From the NCBI GenBank assembly GCA_016795365.1, contig JAEUHN010000050.1, forward strand, positions 1 to 32,820: a stretch of DNA of 32,820 bases, read 5' to 3'. The stretch comes from Verrucomicrobiaceae bacterium. Lineage in GTDB: Bacteria; Verrucomicrobiota; Verrucomicrobiia; Verrucomicrobiales; Verrucomicrobiaceae. Under the pieces are notes generated by a model. The model worked only from the letters and a program-made list of their open reading frames with translations, was not told the origin of the DNA and did no database searches. Shown here piece after piece: positions 7,514-15,581 of the stretch (position 1 is its first letter; each line of letters starts with the position of its first letter). The translations under genes and the position numbers were made by a program.

Positions 7514-9457
7514 ATGAACGACAACGACAAACACGGCCTCCACAAGCTCTCCACTGCCACCCTCGTCATCGCGGCGCTCGGTGTGGTGTTTGGGGACATT
7601 GGGACAAGCCCGATCTACACCCTCAAGGAATGCTTCAGTCCGCACAGTCCTCATCACATCGTCGCGACTCATGCGAACATCCTTGGTGTCGTATCGCTCG
7701 TGCTCTGGGCTCTCATCCTGCTCGTCTGCGTGAAGTATCTGGTGTTCGTCCTGCGCGCTGACAACAAGGGTGAAGGTGGGGTGCTCTCGTTGATGGCTCT
7801 GGCCTCGCATGGAATGACTGAAACCTCGAAGCGCCGGGCTGTGGTGGTGCTGCTGGGGTTGTTTGGTGCTGCCCTCTTGTTCGGCGACGGCATCATCACC
7901 CCTGCTATTTCGGTGTTGAGTGCAGTAGAAGGTCTCAAGGATGGCGGGCTGCTGGGAGCCACGCCTGCGGATGCGATCGAAGCCGCGGCGTGGGAGCATC
8001 ACATGCAGTGGCTGATCATGGGAATCACCATCGTCATTTTGATCGTCCTGTTCTCAGTGCAGTTCCTCGGCACCGCCAAAGTGGGCCGGTTCTTCGGGCC
8101 GATCACGGGCCTGTGGTTTGTCAGCCTGGGAGTCCTGGGGCTGTTTCAGCTCCTGAACGGTCCTGAGATCTTCGCAGCCATCAATCCCTGGTATGGCTGG
8201 CACTTCTTGATGACCTCGGGTCATGCTGGCTTCGTGATTCTGGGCAGTGTGTTCCTGGCGGTCACAGGTGGTGAGGCTCTGTATGCGGACATGGGGCACT
8301 TCGGTGCAGGCCCTATTCGCAGGGGTTGGTTCTCACTCGTGTTTCCGGCGCTTGGGTTGAACTACCTCGGACAAGGGGCGCTGCTCCTGCATCGTCCTGA
8401 GCTGGCGAATGCGCCCTTCTTCCAGATGGCTCCAGGCTGGGCGACACTTCCTCTCGTGCTGCTCGCCACGGCTGCCACGGTGATTGCTTCACAGGCGCTG
8501 ATCACGGGCACTTACTCGCTGACACTGAGTGCCGTGCAGCTTGGCTATCTGCCTCGTCTGAGCATTCGCCACACCTCGGAGCATGCCCGTGGGCAGATCT
8601 ACATTCCGATGGTGAACTGGCTGTTGATGCTCGCTTGCTTGGCGCTGGTCTTTGCCTTTCGCACCTCGTCGAATCTGGCGGCTGCCTATGGTGTGGCGGT
8701 GACGATGACCATGCTGATCACGACCGTGCTGTTCTACTTCACGGCACGACATCTGTGGAAGTGGTCCGTGCTCAAGACCTTGCCATTGTGTGTTCTGTTT
8801 GGTTTGGTGGAACTCGCCTTTCTGAGTGCGAACCTGGTGAAGTTCTTTGATGGCGGCTGGTTCCCGCTGGCCGTGGGAGCTGTGATCTTCACGCTGATGA
8901 CCACCTGGGCGATGGGTCGCAGACTGGTGCGCGCTTCGATGGAAAGGAGTGCCATCTCGCAGGAGATGCTGATCGAGAGCCTTTCCCGCAGCAAGATCGT
9001 GACGGTGCCGGGCTCGGCGATCTTCATGACGAGCACGAGTGGCCGCTCGCCTGTCGCTTTGCTGCACAGCCTGAAGCATTATCAGGCGATCCATCAGCGC
9101 GTGATCTTCATGACGCTCGTCACCGAAGATGAGCCCTGGGTGCTTCCAAGTCGTCGAGTGCAGGTCGAGCAGCTGGGCGAAGGGTTTTGGCGTGTCACGG
9201 GGCGTTACGGCTTCATGCAGAAGCCCAATGTTCCGCGATTGCTCCGACAGTGCAGCAACTATGGCCTCGATGTGGAGCCAGAGAAGGCGACGTTTTTCCT
9301 GGGCCGTGAGATCATCATTCCCAGCAAGGCACCAGGCATGGCGCGCTGGCGTGAACATCTGTTCTCCTTTGCCAGCAAGCTGGCTCAACAGCCTGCCACG
9401 TATTTCCAGATTCCCGTTGGGCGCGTGATCGAACTCGGGCAACAAGTTGAAATCTAA
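7514..9457 (+). CDS. kup: Kup-family potassium uptake protein
   Basis: A 647-residue KUP/HAK/KT potassium transporter, a K+/H+ symporter in the inner membrane. The N-terminal signature 'VVFGDIGTSPIYTLKECF' is diagnostic, followed by 'VLRADNKGEGGVLSLMALA', 'LFGDGIITPAISVLSAVEGL', 'TGGEALYADMGHFG' and 'GQIYIPMVNWLLM'. About twelve membrane segments occupy residues 15-440, and a C-terminal cytoplasmic domain of about 190 residues follows. ATG 7514 is chosen because it starts just before the conserved N terminus; the open frame reaches back to 7400 but crosses the upstream element. Regulation by the nearby KdpDE-like pair is likely from the shared motif. Confidence 0.97.
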   Translation: MNDNDKHGLHKLSTATLVIAALGVVFGDIGTSPIYTLKECFSPHSPHHIVATHANILGVVSLVLWALILLVCVKYLVFVLRADNKGEGGVLSLMALASHGMTETSKRRAVVVLLGLFGAALLFGDGIITPAISVLSAVEGLKDGGLLGATPADAIEAAAWEHHMQWLIMGITIVILIVLFSVQFLGTAKVGRFFGPITGLWFVSLGVLGLFQLLNGPEIFAAINPWYGWHFLMTSGHAGFVILGSVFLAVTGGEALYADMGHFGAGPIRRGWFSLVFPALGLNYLGQGALLLHRPELANAPFFQMAPGWATLPLVLLATAATVIASQALITGTYSLTLSAVQLGYLPRLSIRHTSEHARGQIYIPMVNWLLMLACLALVFAFRTSSNLAAAYGVAVTMTMLITTVLFYFTARHLWKWSVLKTLPLCVLFGLVELAFLSANLVKFFDGGWFPLAVGAVIFTLMTTWAMGRRLVRASMERSAISQEMLIESLSRSKIVTVPGSAIFMTSTSGRSPVALLHSLKHYQAIHQRVIFMTLVTEDEPWVLPSRRVQVEQLGEGFWRVTGRYGFMQKPNVPRLLRQCSNYGLDVEPEKATFFLGREIIIPSKAPGMARWREHLFSFASKLAQQPATYFQIPVGRVIELGQQVEI

Positions 9458-9481
9458 GCGCGGTGCCCTTAGGCTCCAGGC

Positions 9482-9733
9482 ATGACTGCCTCCCCCTCTT
9501 CCGTTGCTTCGCTTGCCGCGCGGTTGGGTGATGTCGCTGAACGCGGCCCTGGTGATGCCTATTACCGTCTCGCACGGATCGTGGCCCGTGTCCTCGTGAG
9601 CCGCCGTCTTCGACAGAGAAAAAAGTGGTGTGACCTAGCCCGTCACCTCGCCCTGAATCCCGGTGTGGAAGACCGGCTCGTTATGCAGGCCATGCGCTGG
9701 CTGGGGCAGGGGCAACCCATCGCGCACTCATGA
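9482..9733 (+). CDS. small hypothetical protein preceding nucleotidyltransferase
   Basis: An 83-residue basic, mostly helical protein ('LAARLGDVAE', 'YYRLARIVARVLVSRRLRQRKKWCDLARHLAL', 'VEDRLVMQAMRWLG'). It is not a family I know. It begins 24 bp after kup and its stop overlaps the next ATG (ATGA at 9730-9733), so it is very probably translated together with the nucleotidyltransferase-like gene. No signal peptide or membrane segment. By position it could be an antitoxin or accessory subunit for that protein. Confidence 0.65.
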   Translation: MTASPSSVASLAARLGDVAERGPGDAYYRLARIVARVLVSRRLRQRKKWCDLARHLALNPGVEDRLVMQAMRWLGQGQPIAHS

Positions 9734-10443
9734 GCTGGACACCACCACCGCCCCGCTGGGACACGCTTGCAGGCAAAGTGCTGGATTCATTTTTTGCCGC
9801 CGTGCATCAGGCCATGCCCACCTACGATCAGCCGCTGACGATTTTCGGTTCTGCGCCGATCCAGCTCTGCCTCGACGAAGCCTTCGCCAGTGCAGATGTG
9901 GACATCATGGTGCTGGAGGGCGGAGAAAAGCTGCGTCGTATCGCTGCGGAGGCCGGACTGGGCCGCGCGGGCAACGTTCGCTCGGCTTTTGGTGTGCAAA
10001 TTTGCCCGCCGTTGCTCTTTAATCCAACGCCACATTACCTCCAGCGCGCCCACACTGAGGTCCGGCAAGGTCTGACCATCATCGTGCCTCATCTGCGGGA
10101 CATTCTCATCGCGAAACTCCATCGTTCCTGCGTGGAAGGTCAGGATGGCCTCATCCCCAAAGATCGGCGTGCCTTCCATCGTGTGCGTGAACTCAGCGAC
10201 GGACATCCATCGCTGCCCGAGTTGCTTCAGGACTTGGCGAATTGCGAATCTAGCTTTCGTCCGCGGCACGATGGCGGATTGAATTCATTCCGCTTCAATG
10301 CCGAAGCCGCTCTGCTCGAGATCTACGGGCATCGCCTTGATCTCAAGCGTGACATCCTTGATCCTGCGTCCATGTCGACCCAGCCTCCAGGTCAGCCTTC
10401 TCCTGGTTTCATCGCAGAGCAGATCGAGCGGCTCGAAAAGTGA
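9730..10443 (+). CDS. nucleotidyltransferase-fold protein (DUF6036-like)
   Basis: A 237-residue protein whose N-terminal half looks like a minimal nucleotidyltransferase: 'LTIFGSAPIQLCL' (GS at 40-41) followed by 'SADVDIMVLEG' with two aspartates (D56, D58) in a DxD arrangement, then 'VPHLRDILIAKLHR', typical of the helix after the active site in DUF6036 and AbiEii-type proteins. The C-terminal half is helical. Substrate unknown; relatives include toxin-like enzymes that modify tRNA or proteins as well as uncharacterised housekeeping proteins. Coupled by a 4-bp overlap to the 83-residue gene before it. It sits between kup and the sensor kinase, so a role in K+ regulation is also possible. Confidence 0.6.
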   Translation: MSWTPPPPRWDTLAGKVLDSFFAAVHQAMPTYDQPLTIFGSAPIQLCLDEAFASADVDIMVLEGGEKLRRIAAEAGLGRAGNVRSAFGVQICPPLLFNPTPHYLQRAHTEVRQGLTIIVPHLRDILIAKLHRSCVEGQDGLIPKDRRAFHRVRELSDGHPSLPELLQDLANCESSFRPRHDGGLNSFRFNAEAALLEIYGHRLDLKRDILDPASMSTQPPGQPSPGFIAEQIERLEK

Positions 10444-10451
10444 ATCGAACG

Positions 10452-10499
10452 TTCACATCTTCTTAACGCTCTGGCGACTTCTGTTCACTGGCTGCAAGG
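10452..10499 (+). promoter_or_regulatory. shared potassium-locus upstream element, copy 2
   Basis: Second copy of the element found before kup: TTCACA (10452-10457), TTCTTAACGC (10460-10469), 14 nt, TTCACTGGC (10484-10492), CAAGG (10495-10499). It ends 23 bp before the kinase ATG. The T-rich TTCACANNTTCTTAAC half recalls the T-rich KdpE target of enterobacteria, but that comparison is from memory. It implies that the kinase-regulator operon has its own promoter and is probably autoregulated. Confidence 0.65.
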
Positions 10500-10522
10500 C
10501 GTTTCATGCACACCATAACGAC

Positions 10523-11623
10523 ATGAACGATCCATCCAAACCTCGCAAACCCGTGCCCGTGCCTGCCGCTGTGGTGGGGCAGTTCAGCTGGGGACTGACG
10601 ATTCTCTTCGTGCTGGCATCGACGTGCTGGGTGCTTCTGCCTTACACGGGCTACTTGTTCTCAGCCCTGGTGTTTCTGATGGCGATTGTGCTGGCCGGCA
10701 CCCGATGGAATCGCGGTCCGGTGCTGGCGATGGCGGCGGTGAGTGCCCTGGTGTGGAACTTCATCTTCATCCCGCCTCAGTTTACGCTGCATATCGAGAA
10801 GCCGCAGGACATCACGATGTTTGCGATGTTCTTCGTCGTTGCTCTGAGCATGGGGCATCTCATCACTCGTCTGCGGGAGCGTGAGGCGGCGCTGGAACAG
10901 ACTCATCGCGAGCGCGAGGAATTGCTGGCCGAGAAACATCGCGCTGAGTTGCTGGCCGAGTCGGAGCGGTTGCATCGCACGTTACTCGACAGCGTGTCGC
11001 ACGAACTCAAGACTCCCATCGCCATCATTCGCACGGCCTTGGACGGATTGGGGCAGGGGAATCCGTATGCTGCGGAGATCGAAACGGCTAACAGACGGCT
11101 GCAGCGCATCGTGGAGAACTTCCTGGAAATGACGCGCGTGGAGTCCGAAGCGCTCAAGCCTCGGCCCGACTGGTGCGAGGTGGTCGATGTGCTGGAGCAG
11201 GCGATGAAACCGATCAGCCATGAGCTGGCCTTGCATGTGGTCAATATTCGCGGCGTTGCTGAGATGCCGCTGGTGATGCTCGACAGTCGATTGCTCGCGC
11301 AGGTGCTGGGCAATGTCCTGCACAATGCCACGCTTTACACGCCAGCAGGATCGGAAATCGAGATTTTTGCGGCGCTCAAGGACGGCGCGCTGGAACTCCG
11401 CGTGCGTGACCATGGTCCTGGACTGCCGCCCGGCAAGGAAGGGCGGGTGTTCGACAAGTTTTACCGTGCTCCCGATTCTCCGGCGGGTGGCACCGGTCTT
11501 GGCCTTGCCATTGCTCGCGGCTTGATGCGAGCGATGAAAGGTGACATCGAAGCTCGCAACCATCCGACAGGAGGCGCTGAGTTTGTGCTTCGCCTCCCTG
11601 TCAAAAGCCGCAACCCCTCATGA
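10523..11623 (+). CDS. KdpD-like sensor histidine kinase lacking the N-terminal KdpD/Usp region
   Basis: A 366-residue membrane sensor kinase. Residues 20-112 hold about four membrane segments of the DUF4118 type found in KdpD ('YTGYLFSALVFLMAIVLAG', 'SALVWNFIFIPPQFTLHI'). A coiled linker (115-150) follows, then the HisKA motif 'LLDSVSHELKTPIAII' with phospho-acceptor His160, an N box 'VLGNVLHNATLYTPAG', and G boxes 'VRDHGPGLPPG' and 'GGTGLGLAIARGLM'. Full KdpD has about 400 extra N-terminal residues (KdpD and Usp domains), absent here. ATG 10523 places the first membrane segment near the N terminus. The stop overlaps the regulator start (ATGA at 11620-11623). It presumably senses K+ or turgor. 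Confidence 0.9.
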   Translation: MNDPSKPRKPVPVPAAVVGQFSWGLTILFVLASTCWVLLPYTGYLFSALVFLMAIVLAGTRWNRGPVLAMAAVSALVWNFIFIPPQFTLHIEKPQDITMFAMFFVVALSMGHLITRLREREAALEQTHREREELLAEKHRAELLAESERLHRTLLDSVSHELKTPIAIIRTALDGLGQGNPYAAEIETANRRLQRIVENFLEMTRVESEALKPRPDWCEVVDVLEQAMKPISHELALHVVNIRGVAEMPLVMLDSRLLAQVLGNVLHNATLYTPAGSEIEIFAALKDGALELRVRDHGPGLPPGKEGRVFDKFYRAPDSPAGGTGLGLAIARGLMRAMKGDIEARNHPTGGAEFVLRLPVKSRNPS

Positions 11624-12285
11624 GCAAAGCATTGATCATCGATGACGAGCAGCAGATGCGCCGTCTTCTGCGCATGGTGCTTGAATCCCGTGGCTATGAA
11701 GTCTGCGAGGCAGCAGAAGGGCAGCTCGGGTTGCAAGAAGCGGCGTTTCAGCGGCCTGATGTCGTGCTGCTCGATCTTGGCTTGCCTGGGCTTGGTGGCA
11801 TTGAGGTGCTGAAACGTCTGCGCGAGTGGAGTGATGTGCCGGTGCTCATTCTGAGCGTGCGCGACCACGAGACGGTGAAGATCGAGGCCTTGGAACTCGG
11901 AGCCGACGACTACGTCACGAAACCCTTCGGCACTGGTGAGTTGCTGGCGAGGCTCGATGTGATTCAGCGCCGTCGGTTCACACGACAGAATCCTCAGATT
12001 GTCGCCGGTGCATTGGTGCTCGATCTCCTTCATCATGAAGCTCGCCTGGGCGATGAACTGCTGAAGCTGACTCCGACGGAGTTTGCTCTGCTCAAGGTCC
12101 TCGCGGAGCACGCAGGCCGCATCGTCACGCAGAACCAAATCGCAAAGCAAGTGTGGGCAGGTCAGAGCAGCGACCCCAGTGAAGGCCTTCGCGTGCATAT
12201 CAATCACCTGCGCAAAAAGCTCGGTGAGAGCGGGCCACGCATCGTGAACGAGCCGGGAATTGGTTACCGGCTCAATGCAGACTAA
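11620..12285 (+). CDS. KdpE-like OmpR-family response regulator
   Basis: A 221-residue response regulator. The receiver domain has acidic residues D8 and D9, phospho-acceptor D52 ('VVLLDLGLPG'), S79 and K101 ('YVTKPF'). The C-terminal winged-helix DNA-binding domain (about 125-220) includes 'LTPTEFALLKVLAEHAGRIVT' and 'LRVHINHLRKKLGE', close to KdpE. It is translationally coupled to the kinase gene. Its likely targets are the two shared upstream elements at 7440 and 10452. No kdpFABC genes occur in the window, so kup may be the main K+ target here. Confidence 0.93.
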   Translation: MSKALIIDDEQQMRRLLRMVLESRGYEVCEAAEGQLGLQEAAFQRPDVVLLDLGLPGLGGIEVLKRLREWSDVPVLILSVRDHETVKIEALELGADDYVTKPFGTGELLARLDVIQRRRFTRQNPQIVAGALVLDLLHHEARLGDELLKLTPTEFALLKVLAEHAGRIVTQNQIAKQVWAGQSSDPSEGLRVHINHLRKKLGESGPRIVNEPGIGYRLNAD

Positions 12286-12307
12286 AGGCAATTCAACGCT
12301 GTAAACT

Positions 12308-13582
12308 CTAGCAGACGCGCAGAGTCTGATCGCGCGAGGGACCGATGCCGATGAGGGTCACGGGGGCTTCGGCGAGTTCTGCCACGCGGGCGAGATACTT
12401 CTTCGCGAGCGGTGGCAGATCATCAGCATTACGGATGCCGCTGAGGTCTTGCTTCCAGCCCTGATGCTCTTCGTAAACGGGTTCAAGGCGCTCGATCTCG
12501 GCGATCGTGCTCGGGGGATGGTTGATCACCTTGCCGTCCAGCTTGTAGGCGGTGCAGAGCTTGATCGTGTCCAGCCCATCGAGGCCATCAAGGTTCGTGA
12601 TGGCCAGTTCGTCAGCGCCATTGACCATGCAGGCCCAATGGACGAGCACCATGTCCAGCCAGCCGCAGCGGCGAGCGCGGCCCGTGGTCGCGCCGAACTC
12701 ACGGCCCATGTTGTGGAGCATGTCGCCGATCGCATCATTCTCGGTGGTGAAGGGGCCGGATCCGACGCGTGTCGTGTAGGCCTTGGCCACGGCGACCACG
12801 CGGTCGATGTGACGAGGAGAAATGCCGCTGCCGGTGCAGGCACCACCGGTGGTCGTGTTTGAGGAGGTGACGAAAGGATAGGTGCCGTGGTCGATGTCGA
12901 GGAAGGTGCCTTGCGCGCCTTCGAAGAGCATGTCCTTGCCCGCCTTCCGCGCGTCGTGCAGCGCCACGACCGTGTTGGTCACGTGCGGGGCGAGCATGAT
13001 CGCAGCCTCGCGCAGCTTGGGCAGCACTTCGTCAGCATTGACGGGCTCGATGCCCTGGCTGGTGATGAACTCATTGTGCAAGGCGATGCGTTCGGCGACT
13101 TCCTGGCAAAGCGCATCCGCATCACGAAGGGCGGTGCCGCGAAGGCCTGCGCGTTCGACTTTGTCTGAATACGATGGACCAATCCCGCGACCGGTGGTGC
13201 CGATCTTTTTGTCACCGCGGGCAGCCTCACGCGCCTTGTCGAGGCCCTTGTGGTAAGGCATGGCCAGATGAGCGCAGTCGGAGATGAGCAGGTTGTTTGG
13301 AGTGATCGTCACGCCCTGACCGCGGAGCTTGGTGATTTCTTCCACGAGACCGATGGGATCGAGGACGACGCCATTGCCGATGACGTTCAGCTTGTCACCC
13401 CACAGGATGCCGCTGGGGACGAGATGCAGCACATACTTCACGTCGTCGTGAATGACGGTATGACCAGCGTTGTTGCCACCCTGGGCGCGCACGACCACAT
13501 CGACGTGCTCGGTGAGGTAATCAACGATCTTGCCTTTGCCTTCATCGCCCCACTGGGCGCCGACTACGATGGTATTGGACAT
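12308..13582 (-). CDS. purA: adenylosuccinate synthetase
   Basis: A 424-residue PurA, which joins IMP and aspartate with GTP to make adenylosuccinate, the first committed step to AMP. The N terminus carries the phosphate-binding loop 'VVGAQWGDEGKGKIVD' and 'RAQGGNNAGHTV'. Further signatures are 'IGTTGRGIGPSYSDK', 'LFEGAQGTFLDIDHGTYPFVTSS' and 'TTGRARRCGWLD'. Full length for the family. It lies on the minus strand downstream of the FHA gene, with 178 bp between them containing inverted repeats. Its end converges with the response regulator gene across 22 bp without an evident terminator hairpin. Confidence 0.98.
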   Translation of the reverse strand: MSNTIVVGAQWGDEGKGKIVDYLTEHVDVVVRAQGGNNAGHTVIHDDVKYVLHLVPSGILWGDKLNVIGNGVVLDPIGLVEEITKLRGQGVTITPNNLLISDCAHLAMPYHKGLDKAREAARGDKKIGTTGRGIGPSYSDKVERAGLRGTALRDADALCQEVAERIALHNEFITSQGIEPVNADEVLPKLREAAIMLAPHVTNTVVALHDARKAGKDMLFEGAQGTFLDIDHGTYPFVTSSNTTTGGACTGSGISPRHIDRVVAVAKAYTTRVGSGPFTTENDAIGDMLHNMGREFGATTGRARRCGWLDMVLVHWACMVNGADELAITNLDGLDGLDTIKLCTAYKLDGKVINHPPSTIAEIERLEPVYEEHQGWKQDLSGIRNADDLPPLAKKYLARVAELAEAPVTLIGIGPSRDQTLRVC

Positions 13583-13627
13583 GGGAATGGAATACTGGGG
13601 GAACTAAAATGCTAGATAATGGCTTTC

Positions 13628-13753
13628 GATGCTGGATGCCCGGCGCTCAAGCACAGAATGAGCTGGAGAAATCAAAAGACGCAGTCGCACGTCGTCACGA
13701 GACCGGGAGTGCTGGTTCTTGACCCAGCATCCAAAAACGAGCCTCCAGCATCC
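13628..13753. repeat. inverted and direct copies of a GATGCTGG motif
   Basis: In the gap between purA and the FHA gene, GATGCTGG (13628-13635) is followed by two inverted copies, CCAGCATC (13724-13731) and CCAGCATCC (13745-13753). The same string (GGATGCTGGA, 2771-2780) occurs just after the potD-like gene next to a diverged GGCTGGATG. Probably a small dispersed intergenic repeat; it could form a long-range hairpin. No function can be assigned. Confidence 0.4.
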
Positions 13754-13760
13754 AGAGTGA

Positions 13761-14279
13761 TTACTTGAGACCTTCGGTCAGAATGAGAGCTGCGACGCCG
13801 AGCACGGCGAGCAGACCCACGACTCCGAGGAGCATGAGCATGGTGCGGGAGCCATCAGCTTTTACCTTCTTGGCACCGAAGCCTGTGCGTGCGGCGCGGT
13901 CAATCTTCTGGGCACCGTAACCATCGGATGACGTCGTCATGGTGCGCGGAGCGGCGGCGGCTGGAGCGGACACTGCAGGAGCTGGAGCCTCAGATTCGTC
14001 GTAGAAAGTCACGGCTACATTGCCGATCTCAAACTCCGCGCCATGGCCGAGCTCCACATTGTCCACACGCTCGCCGTTGATCTTGGTGCCGTTGGTCGAG
14101 CCGAGGTCCGTGAAGACCCAGGTGCCGCCGTTGTTCACGAACTCGCCATGCGAACCCGAAACTGAACCGTCGGGAATGGCGATGTCATTGTCGTCATTGC
14201 GACCTACGGACTGGCGGTTGCCGGACAGTTCTGCTTCGAACATCTGTCCTTCGGGAGTTTTGAGAACGATTCTGGCCAT
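13761..14279 (-). CDS. FHA-domain protein with C-terminal membrane anchor
   Basis: A 172-residue protein. Residues 1-95 form a forkhead-associated domain with its conserved residues ('SVGRNDDNDIAIPDGSVSGSHGEF', then 'DLGSTNGTKINGE'), which binds phosphothreonine peptides. An Ala/Pro-rich linker (about 100-115) follows, then a basic stretch and a single C-terminal membrane helix (about 148-168, 'MLMLLGVVGLLAVLGVAALIL'). It is therefore a tail-anchored protein with the FHA domain facing the cytoplasm. It lies 36 bp downstream of carA and upstream of purA on the same strand. A link to a Ser/Thr kinase is expected for the family, but none is in the window. Confidence 0.88.
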   Translation of the reverse strand: MARIVLKTPEGQMFEAELSGNRQSVGRNDDNDIAIPDGSVSGSHGEFVNNGGTWVFTDLGSTNGTKINGERVDNVELGHGAEFEIGNVAVTFYDESEAPAPAVSAPAAAAPRTMTTSSDGYGAQKIDRAARTGFGAKKVKADGSRTMLMLLGVVGLLAVLGVAALILTEGLK

Positions 14280-14315
14280 GGAAAAAATGGGGTTGCTGGC
14301 GTTTTTGTATCGGAA

Positions 14316-15479
14316 TCAGCGGGTTTCATCAATGAGTTTAGCGAACTCAGAGAAGAAATACTTGGCGTCGTTCGGGCCGGGGGCAGCTTCGGGGTGGTAT
14401 TGCACGCAGAAGACGGGGTGGTCGCGGTGGGCGATGCCTTCCACGGTGCCGTCGTTGAGATTGATGTGGGTGACGTCCACATTGCCCGGCAGGGAGGAGG
14501 GGTCGATGGCGAAGCCGTGGTTCTGGGCGGTGATGGCGACCTTGCCGCTGCGCAGGTCCTTGACGGGCTGATTGCCGCCGCGGTGGCCGAACTTCATCTT
14601 GAAGGTCTTGCCGCCGAAGGCGTGGCCGAGGATCTGGTGGCCGAGGCAGATGGCGAAGATCGGCTTCTTGCCGATGAGTTCGCGCACTTCCTTATGGATG
14701 TAAGTGAGGGCGGCGGGATCGCCGGGGCCATTAGAGAGGAAAACGCCGTCGGGGTTCTTGGCGAGGACGTCTTTGGCGCTTGTTGTCGAGGGGACGACAT
14801 CGACTTCGAAGCCCTGCTGGCGGAGGCGGCGCAGGATGTTGCGCTTCACGCCGAAGTCGTAGGCGACGATGCGATACTTCGGCTCGATCAGCGGATGGAA
14901 GGCTCCCTCGGGTCCGCCTGCACGGTTCTGACTCGGGCTGGGGATGTCCCACTCCCGGCTGTCGAGGCTGTCTGGGTCCCAGCGGAAGGGCGACGGGGCG
15001 GACACTTCCTTGACGAAGTCGCTGCCTTCCATCGGGGGGCTAGCGAGGGCGAGATCAACCGCTTCTTTGACGGTGCCGACCTCGGTCGTGATCACCGAGC
15101 GCATGGCACCGCGAGTGCGGAGGTGCTTGGTGAGTGCGCGGGTGTCGATGCCCTGGATGCCGGGGATATTCCACTGCTTCAAATAGGTATCGAGGTCCAT
15201 CTCCGAGCGCCAGTTGGAGACGACCGGGCTCAGCTCTTCGATCACGAAGCCGCGCACGTGCGGCTGGGAGCTTTCATCGTCGTGGTGATTGATGCCGTAA
15301 TTGCCGATCTGGGGCACGGTCATCGCGACGATTTGTCCGCGATAGCTGGGGTCCGTGAGCACCTCCTGATAGCCGGTCATTGAGGTGTTGAAGCAGGCCT
15401 CGCCGGTCGCCGTGCCGGTCGCGCCAAAGGATTCTCCCTCAAAGTATCTGCCGTCTTCCAGTGCCAGGATTGCTCTCAT
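14316..15479 (-). CDS. carA: carbamoyl-phosphate synthase small subunit
   Basis: A 387-residue glutamine-hydrolysing subunit of carbamoyl-phosphate synthase, supplying ammonia for arginine and pyrimidine synthesis. The N-terminal domain begins '[20 protein letters not shown]' and contains '[20 protein letters not shown]'. The class I amidotransferase domain has catalytic Cys278 ('[17 protein letters not shown]'), His362 and Glu364 ('[11 protein letters not shown]'). Between the two domains, residues 155-200 are longer and more Pro/Ser-rich than usual. ATG 15479 is preferred over the adjacent TTG at 15482. carB is not in the window. Confidence 0.97.
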   Translation of the reverse strand: MRAILALEDGRYFEGESFGATGTATGEACFNTSMTGYQEVLTDPSYRGQIVAMTVPQIGNYGINHHDDESSQPHVRGFVIEELSPVVSNWRSEMDLDTYLKQWNIPGIQGIDTRALTKHLRTRGAMRSVITTEVGTVKEAVDLALASPPMEGSDFVKEVSAPSPFRWDPDSLDSREWDIPSPSQNRAGGPEGAFHPLIEPKYRIVAYDFGVKRNILRRLRQQGFEVDVVPSTTSAKDVLAKNPDGVFLSNGPGDPAALTYIHKEVRELIGKKPIFAICLGHQILGHAFGGKTFKMKFGHRGGNQPVKDLRSGKVAITAQNHGFAIDPSSLPGNVDVTHINLNDGTVEGIAHRDHPVFCVQYHPEAAPGPNDAKYFFSEFAKLIDETR

Positions 15480-15581
15480 CAATTAGTCGGGTGTCAGGGT
15501 CAAAAACGCCCGGCATTTACGCGTGCTGTTTGGGTGGCGCAAGCAGAAGGGCAGGGGAAAGCATCATCCTCGATAGGCCGC

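Noticed and set aside
12286..12307. A terminator between the response regulator gene and purA.
   Set aside because: The 22-bp convergent gap contains no stem-loop or T-run that I can support.
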